NCBI RefSeq assembly: GCF_003590645.1
Contig: NZ_CP031834.1
Location: forward strand, 4,588,501 to 4,652,500
Direction: 5' to 3'
DNA from: Mesorhizobium sp. DCY119
GTDB lineage: Bacteria > Pseudomonadota > Alphaproteobacteria > Rhizobiales > Rhizobiaceae
Length of the DNA stretch: 64,000 bases
How positions within the stretch are numbered: position 1 is the stretch's first letter; the number at the start of each line of letters is the position of its first letter. Below are positions 21,275 through 30,048 of this stretch, in pieces. Position numbers and translations under genes: made by a program. A model generated the notes under the pieces. The model was not told the origin of the DNA, did not search any database, and worked only from the letters and a program-made list of their open reading frames with translations.

Positions 21275-21532
21275 TCAGAGACCTGTCGACGAAGCATTCG
21301 CTCCCTGGCCGGATGGTGCTTTCGGTGCAGTCGGCTCGCCATCGCTCGAAGCCCGCGCAAGGCTTATGCCCTCGGCGGAAGCACGCGTACGGACCGCTCC
21401 GACCGTGCGGTTGAGACGCCGTGCGATCAGGGCAACGCTTTCGTTCTTGCGCGCAAGCCGTTTCAGAAGGTTGATATCGTCCTTCGACCAGTGCTTGTAC
21501 CTACCGGCATATTCACTTTCGTATCGGACCAT
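21275..21532 (-). CDS. small Myb/SANT-like helix-turn-helix protein
   Basis: An 85-residue protein from the ATG at 21532 (MVRYESEYAGRYK). HWSKDDINLLKRLARK, VALIARRLNRTVGAVRTRA and AEGISL form a three-helix Myb/SANT-like or sigma-region-4-like DNA-binding unit, followed by a disordered Ser/Ala/Pro-rich tail. Similar short proteins are frequent in rhizobial genomes; targets are unknown. A GTG at 21649 would add 39 residues with little conserved character. The ribosome site at 21532 is weak, so the start is uncertain. Confidence 0.65.
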   Translation of the reverse strand: MVRYESEYAGRYKHWSKDDINLLKRLARKNESVALIARRLNRTVGAVRTRASAEGISLARASSDGEPTAPKAPSGQGANASSTGL

Positions 21533-21764
21533 TGCCACGCTCGTCAGCGAGTGGAATCGGCGAAATTTTGAAGCCAGCGGACCGCATCGCACATCACCCG
21601 GACGGGTAGAAACGACGGGTTTGAGGTACCAAATTCGCGGTAGATTCACCTTTGAGATGAACCGGCAGCGGTAGAAAACAAGCCCTTGCCTACGCCATCT
21701 GGATTAGACCACTTAGCCTTTGGATGATGCCTGTCACGGAATCCGGGCTGACGGGACCTCGATC

Positions 21765-22798
21765 CTACGACCGTATCCCGCACCAACCGGCAGCAAACAG
21801 CGCAATGGTCTTGGTGACACGCCTGAGCGACGAAAGGCTGACACGCTCGTCGACAGCATGGATGTTTTCCGCGACCGGTCCATAGACCAGCGACGGGATG
21901 TTGCCATGCACGGCAAAGACCGCCGCGTCGAGATAACAGGCCATGACATAGGCTTCCAGCGGCCCGCTTCCATCGCGCGCGGCCTGATGCGCCAGCGCCA
22001 GCATGGCCTCGGCATCGGAGCCGGGTTCCAGCGCATAGCCGGCATGCATGACGCCGACCCATTCGACGCGCGGCGGCGGGCAGTTGCGAAAGCCCGGATC
22101 ACCGGCAACGGCTTCCGCCACGAAAGCCTCGAATTCTCGGGCGCGCTGTTGCGGATCATCGCCCGGATAAAAGCCGATGCGCCCCTCGAAGCGGCATGAG
22201 GACGGCACCGAGGCGATCCATTCACCGCCGGCGATGGTGCCGATGGTGAGCGCCGCGGGATTTTCTACATCATCGAAGAACGGTTTTGACGGCCGCTCCT
22301 CGTTCCATTTCGCTTCGAGCTTGCGCAGATGGCCGATCAGCCGCACTGCCGCGTCGATGGCGCTGATGCCATGGTCGATCTCGCGCGGATGCGCCGGCAC
22401 GCCCTCGACTGTGATGGCGAATTTGTTGACGCCGGAATTGGCCCGCACCAGCTTTTCGTCGGTCGGTTCGGGAATGAGGATCGCATCGGCGACATAGCCC
22501 TTGACCAAAGCCATGGCCGCGCCATTGCCGGTGATCTCTTCCTCGACAACCGACTGAAGCTGGACGTCCGCCGTCAGTTCGAACCCTGCCGCCTTGATCG
22601 CATCGAGCGCGAAGAGCGCCGCCGAGAGGCCGGCCTTCATGTCGCCAAGGCGGCCTCGACGACATCCTGCACGCCGGTTTCCTCGCCGCGCTGCGAGGCG
22701 CAACGGACAAGGCTCGCCAGGAAATCGACTTGCTTATCGAAAGCCGCGTCGACCGCATCCAGAATGCGCCGGCGCGCGGTGTCATCGATGGGTTGCAA
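21765..22798 (-). pseudogene. ArgE/DapE/ACY1-family deacylase, broken by internal deletion and frameshift
   Basis: The N-terminus is readable from about 22798 in one frame (LQPIDDTARRRILDAVDAAF, then FLASLVRCASQRGEETGVQD) and stops with TGA near 22640. The rest is in another frame from LGDMKAGLSAALFALDAIK to the stop at 21765. At the junction VVEAAL meets GDMKAGL, so the roughly 70 residues normally between them, with the first metal-ligand HxD, are missing. Downstream parts are intact (SVVEEEITGNGAA, the dimerisation domain, FAVHGNIPSLVYGP). M20-family metallohydrolases deacylate amino acids or dipeptides; this copy should be inactive. It begins within the coaBC stop region and was probably the last gene of that operon. 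Confidence 0.85.
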
Positions 22799-22802
22799 AG
22801 CG

Positions 22803-24020
22803 TCAGACCTCGATCGTCTTGAGGCGTTCGGCGATCAGTGCAGCGAGCCTGCTTGCTACTTCGTCCTTGCCCATTTCGGGCCATTCCTCAACGCCGGCGC
22901 TGGAAACGATCTTCACCCGGTTGCGGTCGCCGCCCATGACGCCGCCCTCATGCGAAACATCATTGGCGACGATGAAGTCGGCGCCCTTCTTCTTCAGCTT
23001 GGCCTGCGCATTCCTGACCACGTCCTGCGTCTCGGCGGCAAAGCCGACGACCAGATAGGGCCGCTTCTTGTGATGGCCGACGCCGGCCAGAATGTCGGGG
23101 TTTTCGACCATCTTCAGCGCAGGCGGCCCCTCACCGGCCACCTTCTTGATCTTCTCGCCGGCGGAATCCGCCGTGCGCCAATCGGCAACCGCCGCAACGA
23201 AGACCGCGCCGTCGGCCGGCAGCAACTGCTCGACGGCGTCCTGCATTTCGCGGGCGCTTTCGACATGAACGGTCTTGACGCCGGCTGGGTCGGCAAGCGT
23301 CACAGGACCGGATACCAAGCGCACGTCAGCTCCGAGCTTGGCAAGGGCGGCAGCAATGGCGTGCCCCTGCTTGCCCGAAGAACGATTGGCGATGTAGCGC
23401 ACCGGGTCGATCGGCTCATGCGTCGGGCCGGAGGTGACGATGATCTTTCGGCCCGAAAGCGGCTTGGCGCTGGTGTCGAAAAAGGCTTCGACCGCAGCCA
23501 CGATCTCCAGCGGTTCGGCCATGCGGCCCTCGCCAGCCTCGGCGCTTTCGGCCATCTCGCCGCGGTTCGGACCGATGAAAGCAATGCCGTCCTTTTCCAG
23601 CGTTGCGCGGTTGCGCCGCGTCGCCGGATGCGCCCACATTTTCGGGTTCATCGCCGGCGCCATCAGCACGCGTTTGTCGGTGGCGAGAAGTGCTGTGGAT
23701 GCGAGGTCGTTGGCAAGTCCGTTGGCGATCTTGGCCATCAAGTCGGCGGTGGCTGGGGCTACGACCACCAGATCAGCCTCGCGCGACAGGCGGATATGGC
23801 CGATATCGTGCTCGGCCTGCCGGTCGAACAGGTCGGTGAAGACATGATCGGCCGAAAGCGCGCCGACCGAAAGCGGCGTGACGAATTGCTGCGCCGCCTC
23901 GGTCATGATGCAGCGCACCGCCGCACCGCGCTCGCGCAGGCGGCGGATGAGATCCAGCGACTTGTAGGCCGCGATGCCGCCGCCGATGATGAGCAGTATG
24001 CGCTTGCCGGAGAGGGTCAT
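22803..24020 (-). CDS. coaBC: bifunctional phosphopantothenoylcysteine decarboxylase/phosphopantothenate-cysteine ligase
   Basis: A 405-residue CoaBC, two steps of coenzyme A synthesis. The N-terminal flavoprotein half (CoaC) has GGGIAAYKSLDLIRRL, HDIGHIRLSREADLVVVAPA and the substrate clamp PAMNPKMW. The CoaB half follows with VTSGPTHEPIDPVRYIANRS and SSGKQGHAIAAALA. The gene is normally essential. Its ATG (24018-24020) overlaps by four bases the stop codon of a PIN-domain toxin gene, so its translation is probably coupled to a toxin-antitoxin transcript. Downstream is the remnant of a deacylase gene. Confidence 0.96.
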   Translation of the reverse strand: MTLSGKRILLIIGGGIAAYKSLDLIRRLRERGAAVRCIMTEAAQQFVTPLSVGALSADHVFTDLFDRQAEHDIGHIRLSREADLVVVAPATADLMAKIANGLANDLASTALLATDKRVLMAPAMNPKMWAHPATRRNRATLEKDGIAFIGPNRGEMAESAEAGEGRMAEPLEIVAAVEAFFDTSAKPLSGRKIIVTSGPTHEPIDPVRYIANRSSGKQGHAIAAALAKLGADVRLVSGPVTLADPAGVKTVHVESAREMQDAVEQLLPADGAVFVAAVADWRTADSAGEKIKKVAGEGPPALKMVENPDILAGVGHHKKRPYLVVGFAAETQDVVRNAQAKLKKKGADFIVANDVSHEGGVMGGDRNRVKIVSSAGVEEWPEMGKDEVASRLAALIAERLKTIEV

Positions 24021-24445
24021 GCCTTGCCTGCCGTTGGAGCAGGCTTCAATGCCGGCTCGATGTCGGTATGGAGGAAATCGTCGCCCTTGAAAAGCAGCGG
24101 CAGGTTCCGCGTCCTGGCAAGCGCGTAGGAAAAGCAGTCGCCCATGTTGAGATTTGCCTTGTGGCCGGAGCCACGGCCATAGCGTGAATAAGCGCGGCGG
24201 GCCACGATCAGTTGATCGAGATCGAAAGCGATCATTTCAGGTTCTACCAAGGCAAGCAGATCGTCGACCTGTCGCGCCTTTTGCGGAAAGCTTTCACGTG
24301 TCGAAACGCAATAGGCTTCGTGCAACGTCGCCACGCTGATCATCGGCGACAACTGTTGATCCAGATAGAGCCTGAAATGGTCAGCGTCATGCTCCCTCAG
24401 CAGAATTGCGATAATCGCGGACGTATCGATGACAAAGCCGCTCAA
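24017..24445 (-). CDS. PIN-domain toxin, VapC/FitB type
   Basis: A 142-residue PIN-domain ribonuclease. Acidic metal-site residues are in place: D7 in MSGFVIDTSAI, E43 in ATLHEAY, D103 in NLNMGDCFSYALA, and D122/D123 in LLFKGDDFLHTDI. Such toxins cleave tRNA or rRNA until neutralised. The start is TTG at 24445, overlapping the antitoxin stop as TTGA, and its own stop overlaps the coaBC ATG as ATGA, so three genes are linked. No frameshift or lost catalytic residue is seen, so it looks functional. Confidence 0.9.
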   Translation of the reverse strand: MSGFVIDTSAIIAILLREHDADHFRLYLDQQLSPMISVATLHEAYCVSTRESFPQKARQVDDLLALVEPEMIAFDLDQLIVARRAYSRYGRGSGHKANLNMGDCFSYALARTRNLPLLFKGDDFLHTDIEPALKPAPTAGKA

Positions 24446-24681
24446 AGCAGGCCTTCATCCCACATTTCGTCACTAATCCTCTTCTGATCGAATGGCTTGT
24501 CGGGATTGGCACCCAAGCGCCTTAGATCCTCAAGGATGGATTTTCTCTGCCGAGGTCCGGCAATGCGATCGGCCAACGCATCGCGCACCTCCTGCTCCAT
24601 CGAAACGCCACGCTCGGCGGCGCGCTTGCGCAGTTCCTGTTTGACGCTGTCGTCGAGGTTTCGGATCGTGATGGTGCTCAT
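24442..24681 (-). CDS. ribbon-helix-helix antitoxin, FitA/VapB type
   Basis: A 79-residue antitoxin. MSTITIRNLDDSVKQELRKR is the Arc/FitA-type ribbon and first helix, RGVSMEQEVRDALAD the second helix, and the acidic tail (RISDEMWDEGLL) should wrap the PIN toxin. The ATG at 24681 follows AGGAG with good spacing. FitA/VapB proteins repress their own operon by binding palindromes, and a 26-bp palindrome lies upstream at 24731-24756. Confidence 0.9.
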   Translation of the reverse strand: MSTITIRNLDDSVKQELRKRAAERGVSMEQEVRDALADRIAGPRQRKSILEDLRRLGANPDKPFDQKRISDEMWDEGLL

Positions 24682-24730
24682 GGCTTCGCTCCTGCATTCA
24701 CAAGATAGCGCACCAAGCTACTGCTTTCAA

Positions 24731-24756
24731 TGACAGCACTGCTAGCAATGCTGTCA
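24731..24756. promoter_or_regulatory. autoregulatory operator candidate of the toxin-antitoxin operon
   Basis: A 26-base palindrome (TGACAGCA...TGCTGTCA) in which 12 of 13 pairs are complementary, about 50 bases before the antitoxin ATG. It overlaps a perfect minus-strand TTGACA (24752-24757), so a bound repressor would block the promoter. Size and position are what a dimer-of-dimers ribbon-helix-helix antitoxin would use. Confidence 0.65.
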
Positions 24757-24767
24757 AACCACCCTGT

Positions 24768-26342
24768 CTAGAGCAGCTTCCACGCGATCCACACCAGCGT
24801 CAGCGCGATCACCCACAGCGCCACGCGGCCGGAACGCGTATGCCGCGCTTCGGCCTTGCCGATGGCCTTCGCTGTCTCGTCGTCGAAGCGCAGGCCGTGC
24901 TCGGCCATCTTGTCGATCTCGCGCGACAGGCGCTCGGTGCGGGCGGCGAAGTCCGGCGCCTGGCGGGCCAGCGACAGCAGCGCCTTCACGCCATCGCGCG
25001 CGTCGGTCAGCATGCCGCGCGGGCCGAGATTGCTGGCGATCCAGTTGCCGACCACGGGTTCGGCCGTCTTCCACATGTTGAAGGCGGGATCGAGCGTGCG
25101 GGCGACGCCCTCCACCACCACCATAGTCTTTTGCAGCAGCACCAGTTCGGGGCGGGCCGCCATGTCGAACAGTTCCGTCACCTCGAACAACAACGTCAGC
25201 AGCTTGGCCATGGAAATGGTCTCGGCCGGCTGGCCATGGATCGGCTCGCCGATGGCGCGGATAGCCTGGGCGAAGGCGGCGACATTGTGCTTGCGCGGCA
25301 CGTAGCCTGCCTCGAAATGAACTTCGGCCACGCGCAGATAGTCGCGCGTGATGAAGCCGTAGAGGATTTCGGCGAGGAAATGCCGCTCCTTCTTGCCGAG
25401 CCGGCCGGCGATGCCAAGGTCGACGGCGACGATGGTGCCATTGGCCTCGACGAACAGGTTTCCCGGATGCATGTCGGCATGGAAGAAGCCGTCGCGCAGC
25501 GTGTGGCGCAGGAAGGACTGGATGAGGTTCGCGGCAATGAGCGGCAGGTCGTGGCCGGCGGCACGCAGGCCCTCGACATCGCTCATCTTGATGCCGTCGA
25601 CCCATTCCATGGTCAGCACGTCGCGGCCGGTGCGCTCCCAGTCGACATGCGGCACGCGAAACCCCGGATCACCTTGCGTGTTCTCGCCGATTTCCGACAG
25701 GGCCGCAGCCTCGAGCCGCAGATCCATCTCGATCTTGGTGGTCTGGGCCAGCGTTTCGGTGACATCGACCGGCCGCAGACGCCGGCTCGACGGGATGTAG
25801 CGCTCGTGCAGCCTTGCGGCGAGGAAGAAGCTTTCGAGATCGTGGGCAAAGGCCTTGCGCACGCCGGGGCGTATGACCTTGACCGCGACCTTCGAAACAA
25901 CACCCTCGCGCTCGACCTCGGCCGCATGGACCTGCGCGATCGACGCCGCCGCCACCGGCTCGCCGAGTTCGCGGAACAGCTCACCCACCGGACGGCCGAG
26001 CGAACCTTCGATGGCATGCACCGCCTGCTCGCGCGGAAAGGTGTGCATCCGGTCCTGCAGCAGGGCGAGATCAAGCGCGATATCGTTGCCGACCACATCC
26101 GGGCGCGTTGCCAGGAACTGGCCGAGTTTCACGTAGGAAGGGCCGAGCCGCGCAACAGCGCCGGCCAGCCGCTCCGAGCGCTGGCGCTTCTTGGCGCGGC
26201 GGCGCGTCAGCAGCTTGGCCATGCGCCAGCCGAATTTCGGCGGCCCCGAAAGCTCCTCGCCCGGCAATGCTGCGACGACGCCCTCGCGCGTCAGAATCCA
26301 GCCGGCCCTGGCGAGCCGGAATGCGGCACTGAGCGAACTCAT
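24768..26342 (-). CDS. ubiB: UbiB, ubiquinone biosynthesis ABC1/ADCK atypical kinase
   Basis: A 524-residue membrane-associated protein-kinase-like ATPase needed for ubiquinone assembly. The KxGQ motif is in SYVKLGQFLATRPDVVG, the ATP-site Ala-rich loop and Lys in VAAASIAQVHAAEVE and VAVKVIRPG, the catalytic HADMHPGNLFV, and the DLGIAGRL metal site. One or two hydrophobic helices end the protein (VALWVIALTLVWIAWKLL). The start at 26342 (MSSLSAAFRLARAG) fits the family. It follows ubiE by 13 bases, the usual ubiE-ubiB-coaBC order, here interrupted before coaBC by the toxin-antitoxin pair. Confidence 0.95.
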   Translation of the reverse strand: MSSLSAAFRLARAGWILTREGVVAALPGEELSGPPKFGWRMAKLLTRRRAKKRQRSERLAGAVARLGPSYVKLGQFLATRPDVVGNDIALDLALLQDRMHTFPREQAVHAIEGSLGRPVGELFRELGEPVAAASIAQVHAAEVEREGVVSKVAVKVIRPGVRKAFAHDLESFFLAARLHERYIPSSRRLRPVDVTETLAQTTKIEMDLRLEAAALSEIGENTQGDPGFRVPHVDWERTGRDVLTMEWVDGIKMSDVEGLRAAGHDLPLIAANLIQSFLRHTLRDGFFHADMHPGNLFVEANGTIVAVDLGIAGRLGKKERHFLAEILYGFITRDYLRVAEVHFEAGYVPRKHNVAAFAQAIRAIGEPIHGQPAETISMAKLLTLLFEVTELFDMAARPELVLLQKTMVVVEGVARTLDPAFNMWKTAEPVVGNWIASNLGPRGMLTDARDGVKALLSLARQAPDFAARTERLSREIDKMAEHGLRFDDETAKAIGKAEARHTRSGRVALWVIALTLVWIAWKLL

Positions 26343-26355
26343 GCGGAGGCGCCCG

Positions 26356-27132
26356 TCAAAGCTTCCAGCCCGAATGAAGGGCGGCGATGCCGCCGGAATA
26401 GTTGCGGAACGACACGCGGCCAAAGCCGGCGTGCGAAATCATCGCTGAAAAATTCGCCTGATTGGGGAATTTGCGGATCGATTCGACGAGATAGGCATAG
26501 GGCTCGCCGTCACCGGTGACGACCTGGCCGATGCGCGGAATGGCGTTGAACGACCATGCCTCATAGACCTTGTCGAGCACAGGCATGTCGACTTCCGAAA
26601 ATTCCAGGCACAGGAAGCGCCCGCCCGGCTTCAGCACCCGGAATGCCTCGGACAGCGCCACGTCGATGCGCGGCACATTGCGGATGCCGAAGGCGATCGT
26701 ATAGGCGTCGAAAGTCTCGTCGGCGAAGGGCAGTTCCTCGGCATTGGCCTCGACGAAATCGGTGTTGGCAGCCGAGCCCCGCTTTTCTGCGCGCTCCTTT
26801 CCGACGCCGAGCATCGAGCCGTTGATGTCTAGCACGGTCGCATGCGCCTGCCCCTGCGAGGCGTCGATGATGCGGAACGCAACATCGCCGGTGCCCCCGG
26901 CAACGTCCAGCACTTTCCAGCCCGGCCGCTTCGGCGGGTTGAGCCACGACACCAGGCCGTCTTTCCACAGGCGATGCAGGCCGCCGGACATCAGGTCGTT
27001 CATCAGGTCATAGCGGCTGGCGACGCGGTGGAACACGTCGTTGACAAGGCTTTGCTTGTCGCCCTGGCCGACCTCCTTGAAACCGTAGGAGGTTTCCATG
27101 CCGCCGGCTGCCGTTGTGCGATGTTCTGACAT
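26356..27132 (-). CDS. ubiE: demethylmenaquinol/2-methoxy-6-polyprenyl-1,4-benzoquinol methylase
   Basis: A 258-residue SAM-dependent C-methyltransferase of quinone synthesis. Motif I is [15 protein letters not shown]; the UbiE signatures [18 protein letters not shown] and the terminal [17 protein letters not shown] are complete. The start is the ATG at 27132 ([11 protein letters not shown]). First gene of the ubiE-ubiB run and divergent from add. In many rhizobia mutM precedes ubiE; here it does not. Confidence 0.96.
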   Translation of the reverse strand: MSEHRTTAAGGMETSYGFKEVGQGDKQSLVNDVFHRVASRYDLMNDLMSGGLHRLWKDGLVSWLNPPKRPGWKVLDVAGGTGDVAFRIIDASQGQAHATVLDINGSMLGVGKERAEKRGSAANTDFVEANAEELPFADETFDAYTIAFGIRNVPRIDVALSEAFRVLKPGGRFLCLEFSEVDMPVLDKVYEAWSFNAIPRIGQVVTGDGEPYAYLVESIRKFPNQANFSAMISHAGFGRVSFRNYSGGIAALHSGWKL

Positions 27133-27264
27133 TATTTTGATCCGCCATAAAACCGGCGGGACCATAGCCGATCAGGATGGGGGACGCTATTGTTTAAGGC
27201 GCGGTGAACAGCCGCGCTTCGGGGCGGCACGATTCGAAACGCGCATCACACGAGGAAAACCGGA

Positions 27265-28239
27265 ATGCCATTGAAAGCGGAACTTCACTGCCACATCGAA
27301 GGTGCGGCAGCGCCGGAACTCGTGCTGAAGCAAGCGCAGAAATACGGCAAGGATGTTTCCGCCATCATCAAGGACGGCTCCTTCGTCTGGCACGACTTCA
27401 CCAGCTTTCTCGCCGCTTATGATGTCGCCTCCGACCTGTTCCGCACCGAGGAGGACTATGCGCGGCTGGCCGACCATTATCTGACCAGCCTGGCGCGCGA
27501 CGGCGCTATCTACTCCGAAATCTTCACCTCGCCCGATCATGCCGTCAAAGCCGGCCTGTCGCCGCAGGCCTACACCAACGCGCTGGGCGAAGGCATGATG
27601 CGCGCCCGCGACAAGACCGGCATCGAAGGCCGCATGATCGTGACCGGCGTGCGCCATGTCGGGGTCGATTCGATCGAGGCGGCGGCGCGCTTCGCGGCGA
27701 AATGCGGCCATCCGCTGGTCACCGGCTTCGGTGTCGCCGGCGACGAGCGGCAGGGCGAGTTCGAGGATTATGTGCGCGCCTTCGAGATAGCACGCGAGGC
27801 AGGCCTCGGCATCACCATCCATGCCGGCGAATTCGGTGGCTGGGAAAGCGTGAAGGCGGCACTCGACCACATCCGCCCTTCCCGCATCGGCCACGGCGTG
27901 CGTGCCATCGAGAACCCCGACCTGGTCAAGCGCATTGCCGACGAGGGCGTTGTGCTGGAATGCTGCCCCGGCTCCAACATCGCGCTGAAGGTGTTCGACA
28001 GTTTCGAGACCCACCCGTTCCTGGCGCTGCAGGCGGCCGGCTGCAAGGTCACGCTCAATTCCGACGACCCGCCCTATTTCTGGACGACGCTGAAGCGCGA
28101 ATACGACATTGCCGCCACCCATTTCGGCATGGACGACAAGGCGCTGACGGCAGTGACGAAGACGGCGATCGAGGCTGCCTTCGTCGATCGCAAGACCAAG
28201 ACGGCGCTTTTGGCGAAACTCAACGGTGCAAAGCGCTGA
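27265..28239 (+). CDS. add: adenosine deaminase
   Basis: A 324-residue amidohydrolase converting adenosine or deoxyadenosine to inosine. Zinc ligands are in ELHCHIEGAA, HAGEFGGWES, IGHGVRAIE and LNSDDPPYF, the catalytic Glu being in HAGE. Length matches bacterial adenosine deaminase; related adenine deaminases share the fold, so adenine as substrate cannot be fully excluded. It works with the purine nucleoside phosphorylase and transporter genes farther along and precedes upp by 101 bases. Confidence 0.92.
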   Translation: MPLKAELHCHIEGAAAPELVLKQAQKYGKDVSAIIKDGSFVWHDFTSFLAAYDVASDLFRTEEDYARLADHYLTSLARDGAIYSEIFTSPDHAVKAGLSPQAYTNALGEGMMRARDKTGIEGRMIVTGVRHVGVDSIEAAARFAAKCGHPLVTGFGVAGDERQGEFEDYVRAFEIAREAGLGITIHAGEFGGWESVKAALDHIRPSRIGHGVRAIENPDLVKRIADEGVVLECCPGSNIALKVFDSFETHPFLALQAAGCKVTLNSDDPPYFWTTLKREYDIAATHFGMDDKALTAVTKTAIEAAFVDRKTKTALLAKLNGAKR

Positions 28240-28340
28240 TCTGCCGCGACAAAGCTGTGGCTGGCGCGCCGCCGGCGGTTTCACGCGCACGGTTCAGCCG
28301 ATAGTATCGCCTGAGAAAAAGACATCAGGAGCGAATTCTC

Positions 28341-28967
28341 ATGGGCGTGACCGTCGTCGACCATCCGCTTGTCCAGCACAAGCTCACCATCATGCGCGAC
28401 AAGGAAACGTCTACGGCGAGCTTCCGGCGGCTGCTGCGCGAAATCTCGCTGCTGCTCGGCTATGAGGTGACGCGCGACCTCGAACTGACCACCAAGACGA
28501 TCGAAACGCCGATCGAGACGATGGAGGCGCCGACGCTGGAAGGCAAGAAGCTCGTATTCGCCTCGGTGCTGCGCGCCGGCAACGGCCTGCTAGAAGGCCT
28601 GCTCGACCTCGTGCCCGCCGCCCGCGTCGCCCATATCGGCCTCTACCGCGACCACGAGACGCTGGAAGCGGTGGAATATTTCTTCAAGGCGCCGAGCGAT
28701 CTCGGCGACCGCCTCGTCATCGTCGTCGACCCGATGCTGGCGACCGCCAATTCGGCGACGGCGGCAATCGACAAGCTGAAGGAGCGCGGCGCGACCAATA
28801 TCCGCTTCCTGTGCCTGCTTGCCGCCCCGGAAGGCATCGAGCGCTTCACCAAGGCGCATCCGGACGTGCCTGTCTACACCGCCGCGATCGACCGCCAGCT
28901 CAACGAGAAGGGCTATATCATTCCCGGACTGGGCGATGCCGGCGACCGGCTCTACGGCACGAAGTAG
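28341..28967 (+). CDS. upp: uracil phosphoribosyltransferase
   Basis: A 208-residue enzyme making UMP from uracil and PRPP. The PRPP loop is [17 protein letters not shown]; the N-terminal [18 protein letters not shown] and C-terminal [18 protein letters not shown] are diagnostic. An AGGAG lies nine bases before the ATG. It would rescue the uracil released by the deoA product. A small LprI-like gene follows after eight bases. Confidence 0.96.
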   Translation: MGVTVVDHPLVQHKLTIMRDKETSTASFRRLLREISLLLGYEVTRDLELTTKTIETPIETMEAPTLEGKKLVFASVLRAGNGLLEGLLDLVPAARVAHIGLYRDHETLEAVEYFFKAPSDLGDRLVIVVDPMLATANSATAAIDKLKERGATNIRFLCLLAAPEGIERFTKAHPDVPVYTAAIDRQLNEKGYIIPGLGDAGDRLYGTK

Positions 28968-28975
28968 AGGCTGCC

Positions 28976-29368
28976 ATGAAACGGCTGGTGCCGCTGGCGC
29001 TGCTCACCACGATATTCGTCGTCACGCCGGCATTCGCCGACGATGTCTACGACAAATGCATCGACGCCAGCGACGGCACCAACCCGGCCTGGGGCCAATG
29101 CGGCGGCGAATGGGTGGACCGCGCCGACAAAGCGCTGAACGCCGCATGGAAGGAACTGCGCTCCTCCGTTGACGGCGACACTGCGAAAGCACTTGTCGAC
29201 GAACAGCGGGCCTGGAACGACTTCAAGGAAAAGTCCTGCCTGTTCTACGCAAATGGCGATTATGGACGGGAGGGCCAGGTTCTGAGCTATCCCATCTGCC
29301 GGGCCGGTGTGATCGAAGCGAGAACCAAGGACCTCAAATCCTACATGTCCGGCGAAGGCGGTAACTGA
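28976..29368 (+). CDS. LprI/DUF1311-family secreted protein
   Basis: A 130-residue exported protein: signal peptide MKRLVPLALLTTIF...AFA, then a helical domain with paired cysteines (DKCIDA, WGQCGGEW, EKSCLFY, YPICRAG) and the family pattern ALNAAWKEL and LVDEQRAWNDFK. LprI of mycobacteria is a lysozyme inhibitor, but many DUF1311 members are uncharacterised. It starts eight bases past upp, so may be co-transcribed though functionally unrelated. Confidence 0.82.
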   Translation: MKRLVPLALLTTIFVVTPAFADDVYDKCIDASDGTNPAWGQCGGEWVDRADKALNAAWKELRSSVDGDTAKALVDEQRAWNDFKEKSCLFYANGDYGREGQVLSYPICRAGVIEARTKDLKSYMSGEGGN

Positions 29369-29457
29369 CAATGCTGACGGCCATGGCAAGCATTTGCTAA
29401 CCGTCACCACGGAAGCCCGCATTCCGTTAAAGCCAAAGTCACCTTAAGAGGTCCATC

Positions 29458-29479
29458 ATTCGCCAAAAACAGGGCGAAT
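29458..29479 (+). promoter_or_regulatory. small inverted repeat at the retropepsin ribosome-binding region
   Basis: ATTCGCC and GGCGAAT flank AAAAACAG and end two bases before the ATG at 29482. The hairpin would bury the likely AGGGCG ribosome site, so it may limit translation or act as an operator. Confidence 0.35.
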
Positions 29480-29481
29480 GC

Positions 29482-30039
29482 ATGCTGCGTCAGGTGATCA
29501 TATTTTCGGTTTGCGCCGTGGTGGCGGCCTCACTTCCCGGCCTTTACCAAGCCCATCGCGAAACGATCCTCGGTGTTCTGAAACCCGAGCGGGGAACGGT
29601 CTCTCAGCCCGTGGCGGCAGTTGTTCCGGCAAAGCCGCAAGCCCCGTCATTCGCCGACGATCTGTCCGGCCGCAAGGTGCGGCTCGCCGCCGATCAGCGC
29701 GGCCATTTCAGCGCCGATTTCCGGCTCAACGGCCGTATGGTCACGGGGATGATCGACACCGGCGCCACCGCCGTTGCGATCAACCGCTCGACGGCGCGGC
29801 GCATCGGCATATCGCTTCAGCAATCGGATTTCTCGCAGCAGGTCGATACGGCCAACGGCAGGACGGGTGCTGCCGTCGTCATCATCGACAGGCTGGAGAT
29901 CGGCCGGATTTCCGTCGACAAGGTTCCGGCGCTGGTGCTGGAAGACAAGGCGCTCAACGGCACGCTGATCGGCATGAGTTTTCTCAGCCGGCTCGGCAAA
30001 TACCAGGTCGAGAACGGTTCGCTGCTGCTGGTGCAGTAA
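29482..30039 (+). CDS. retropepsin-like clan AA aspartic protease (TIGR02281-type)
   Basis: A 185-residue single-chain half-pepsin. An N-terminal membrane anchor (VIIFSVCAVVAASLPGLY) and a Pro/Ala-rich linker precede the retropepsin fold with the active site MIDTGATAVAINRSTAR and the flap/second strand LIGMSFLSRLGKYQVENG. It should dimerise to form the active site at the periplasmic face. TIGR02281 proteins are widespread in alphaproteobacteria without a known substrate. Ends ten bases from the convergent AraC-type gene. Confidence 0.88.
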   Translation: MLRQVIIFSVCAVVAASLPGLYQAHRETILGVLKPERGTVSQPVAAVVPAKPQAPSFADDLSGRKVRLAADQRGHFSADFRLNGRMVTGMIDTGATAVAINRSTARRIGISLQQSDFSQQVDTANGRTGAAVVIIDRLEIGRISVDKVPALVLEDKALNGTLIGMSFLSRLGKYQVENGSLLLVQ

Positions 30040-30048
30040 GGTCGCGGA

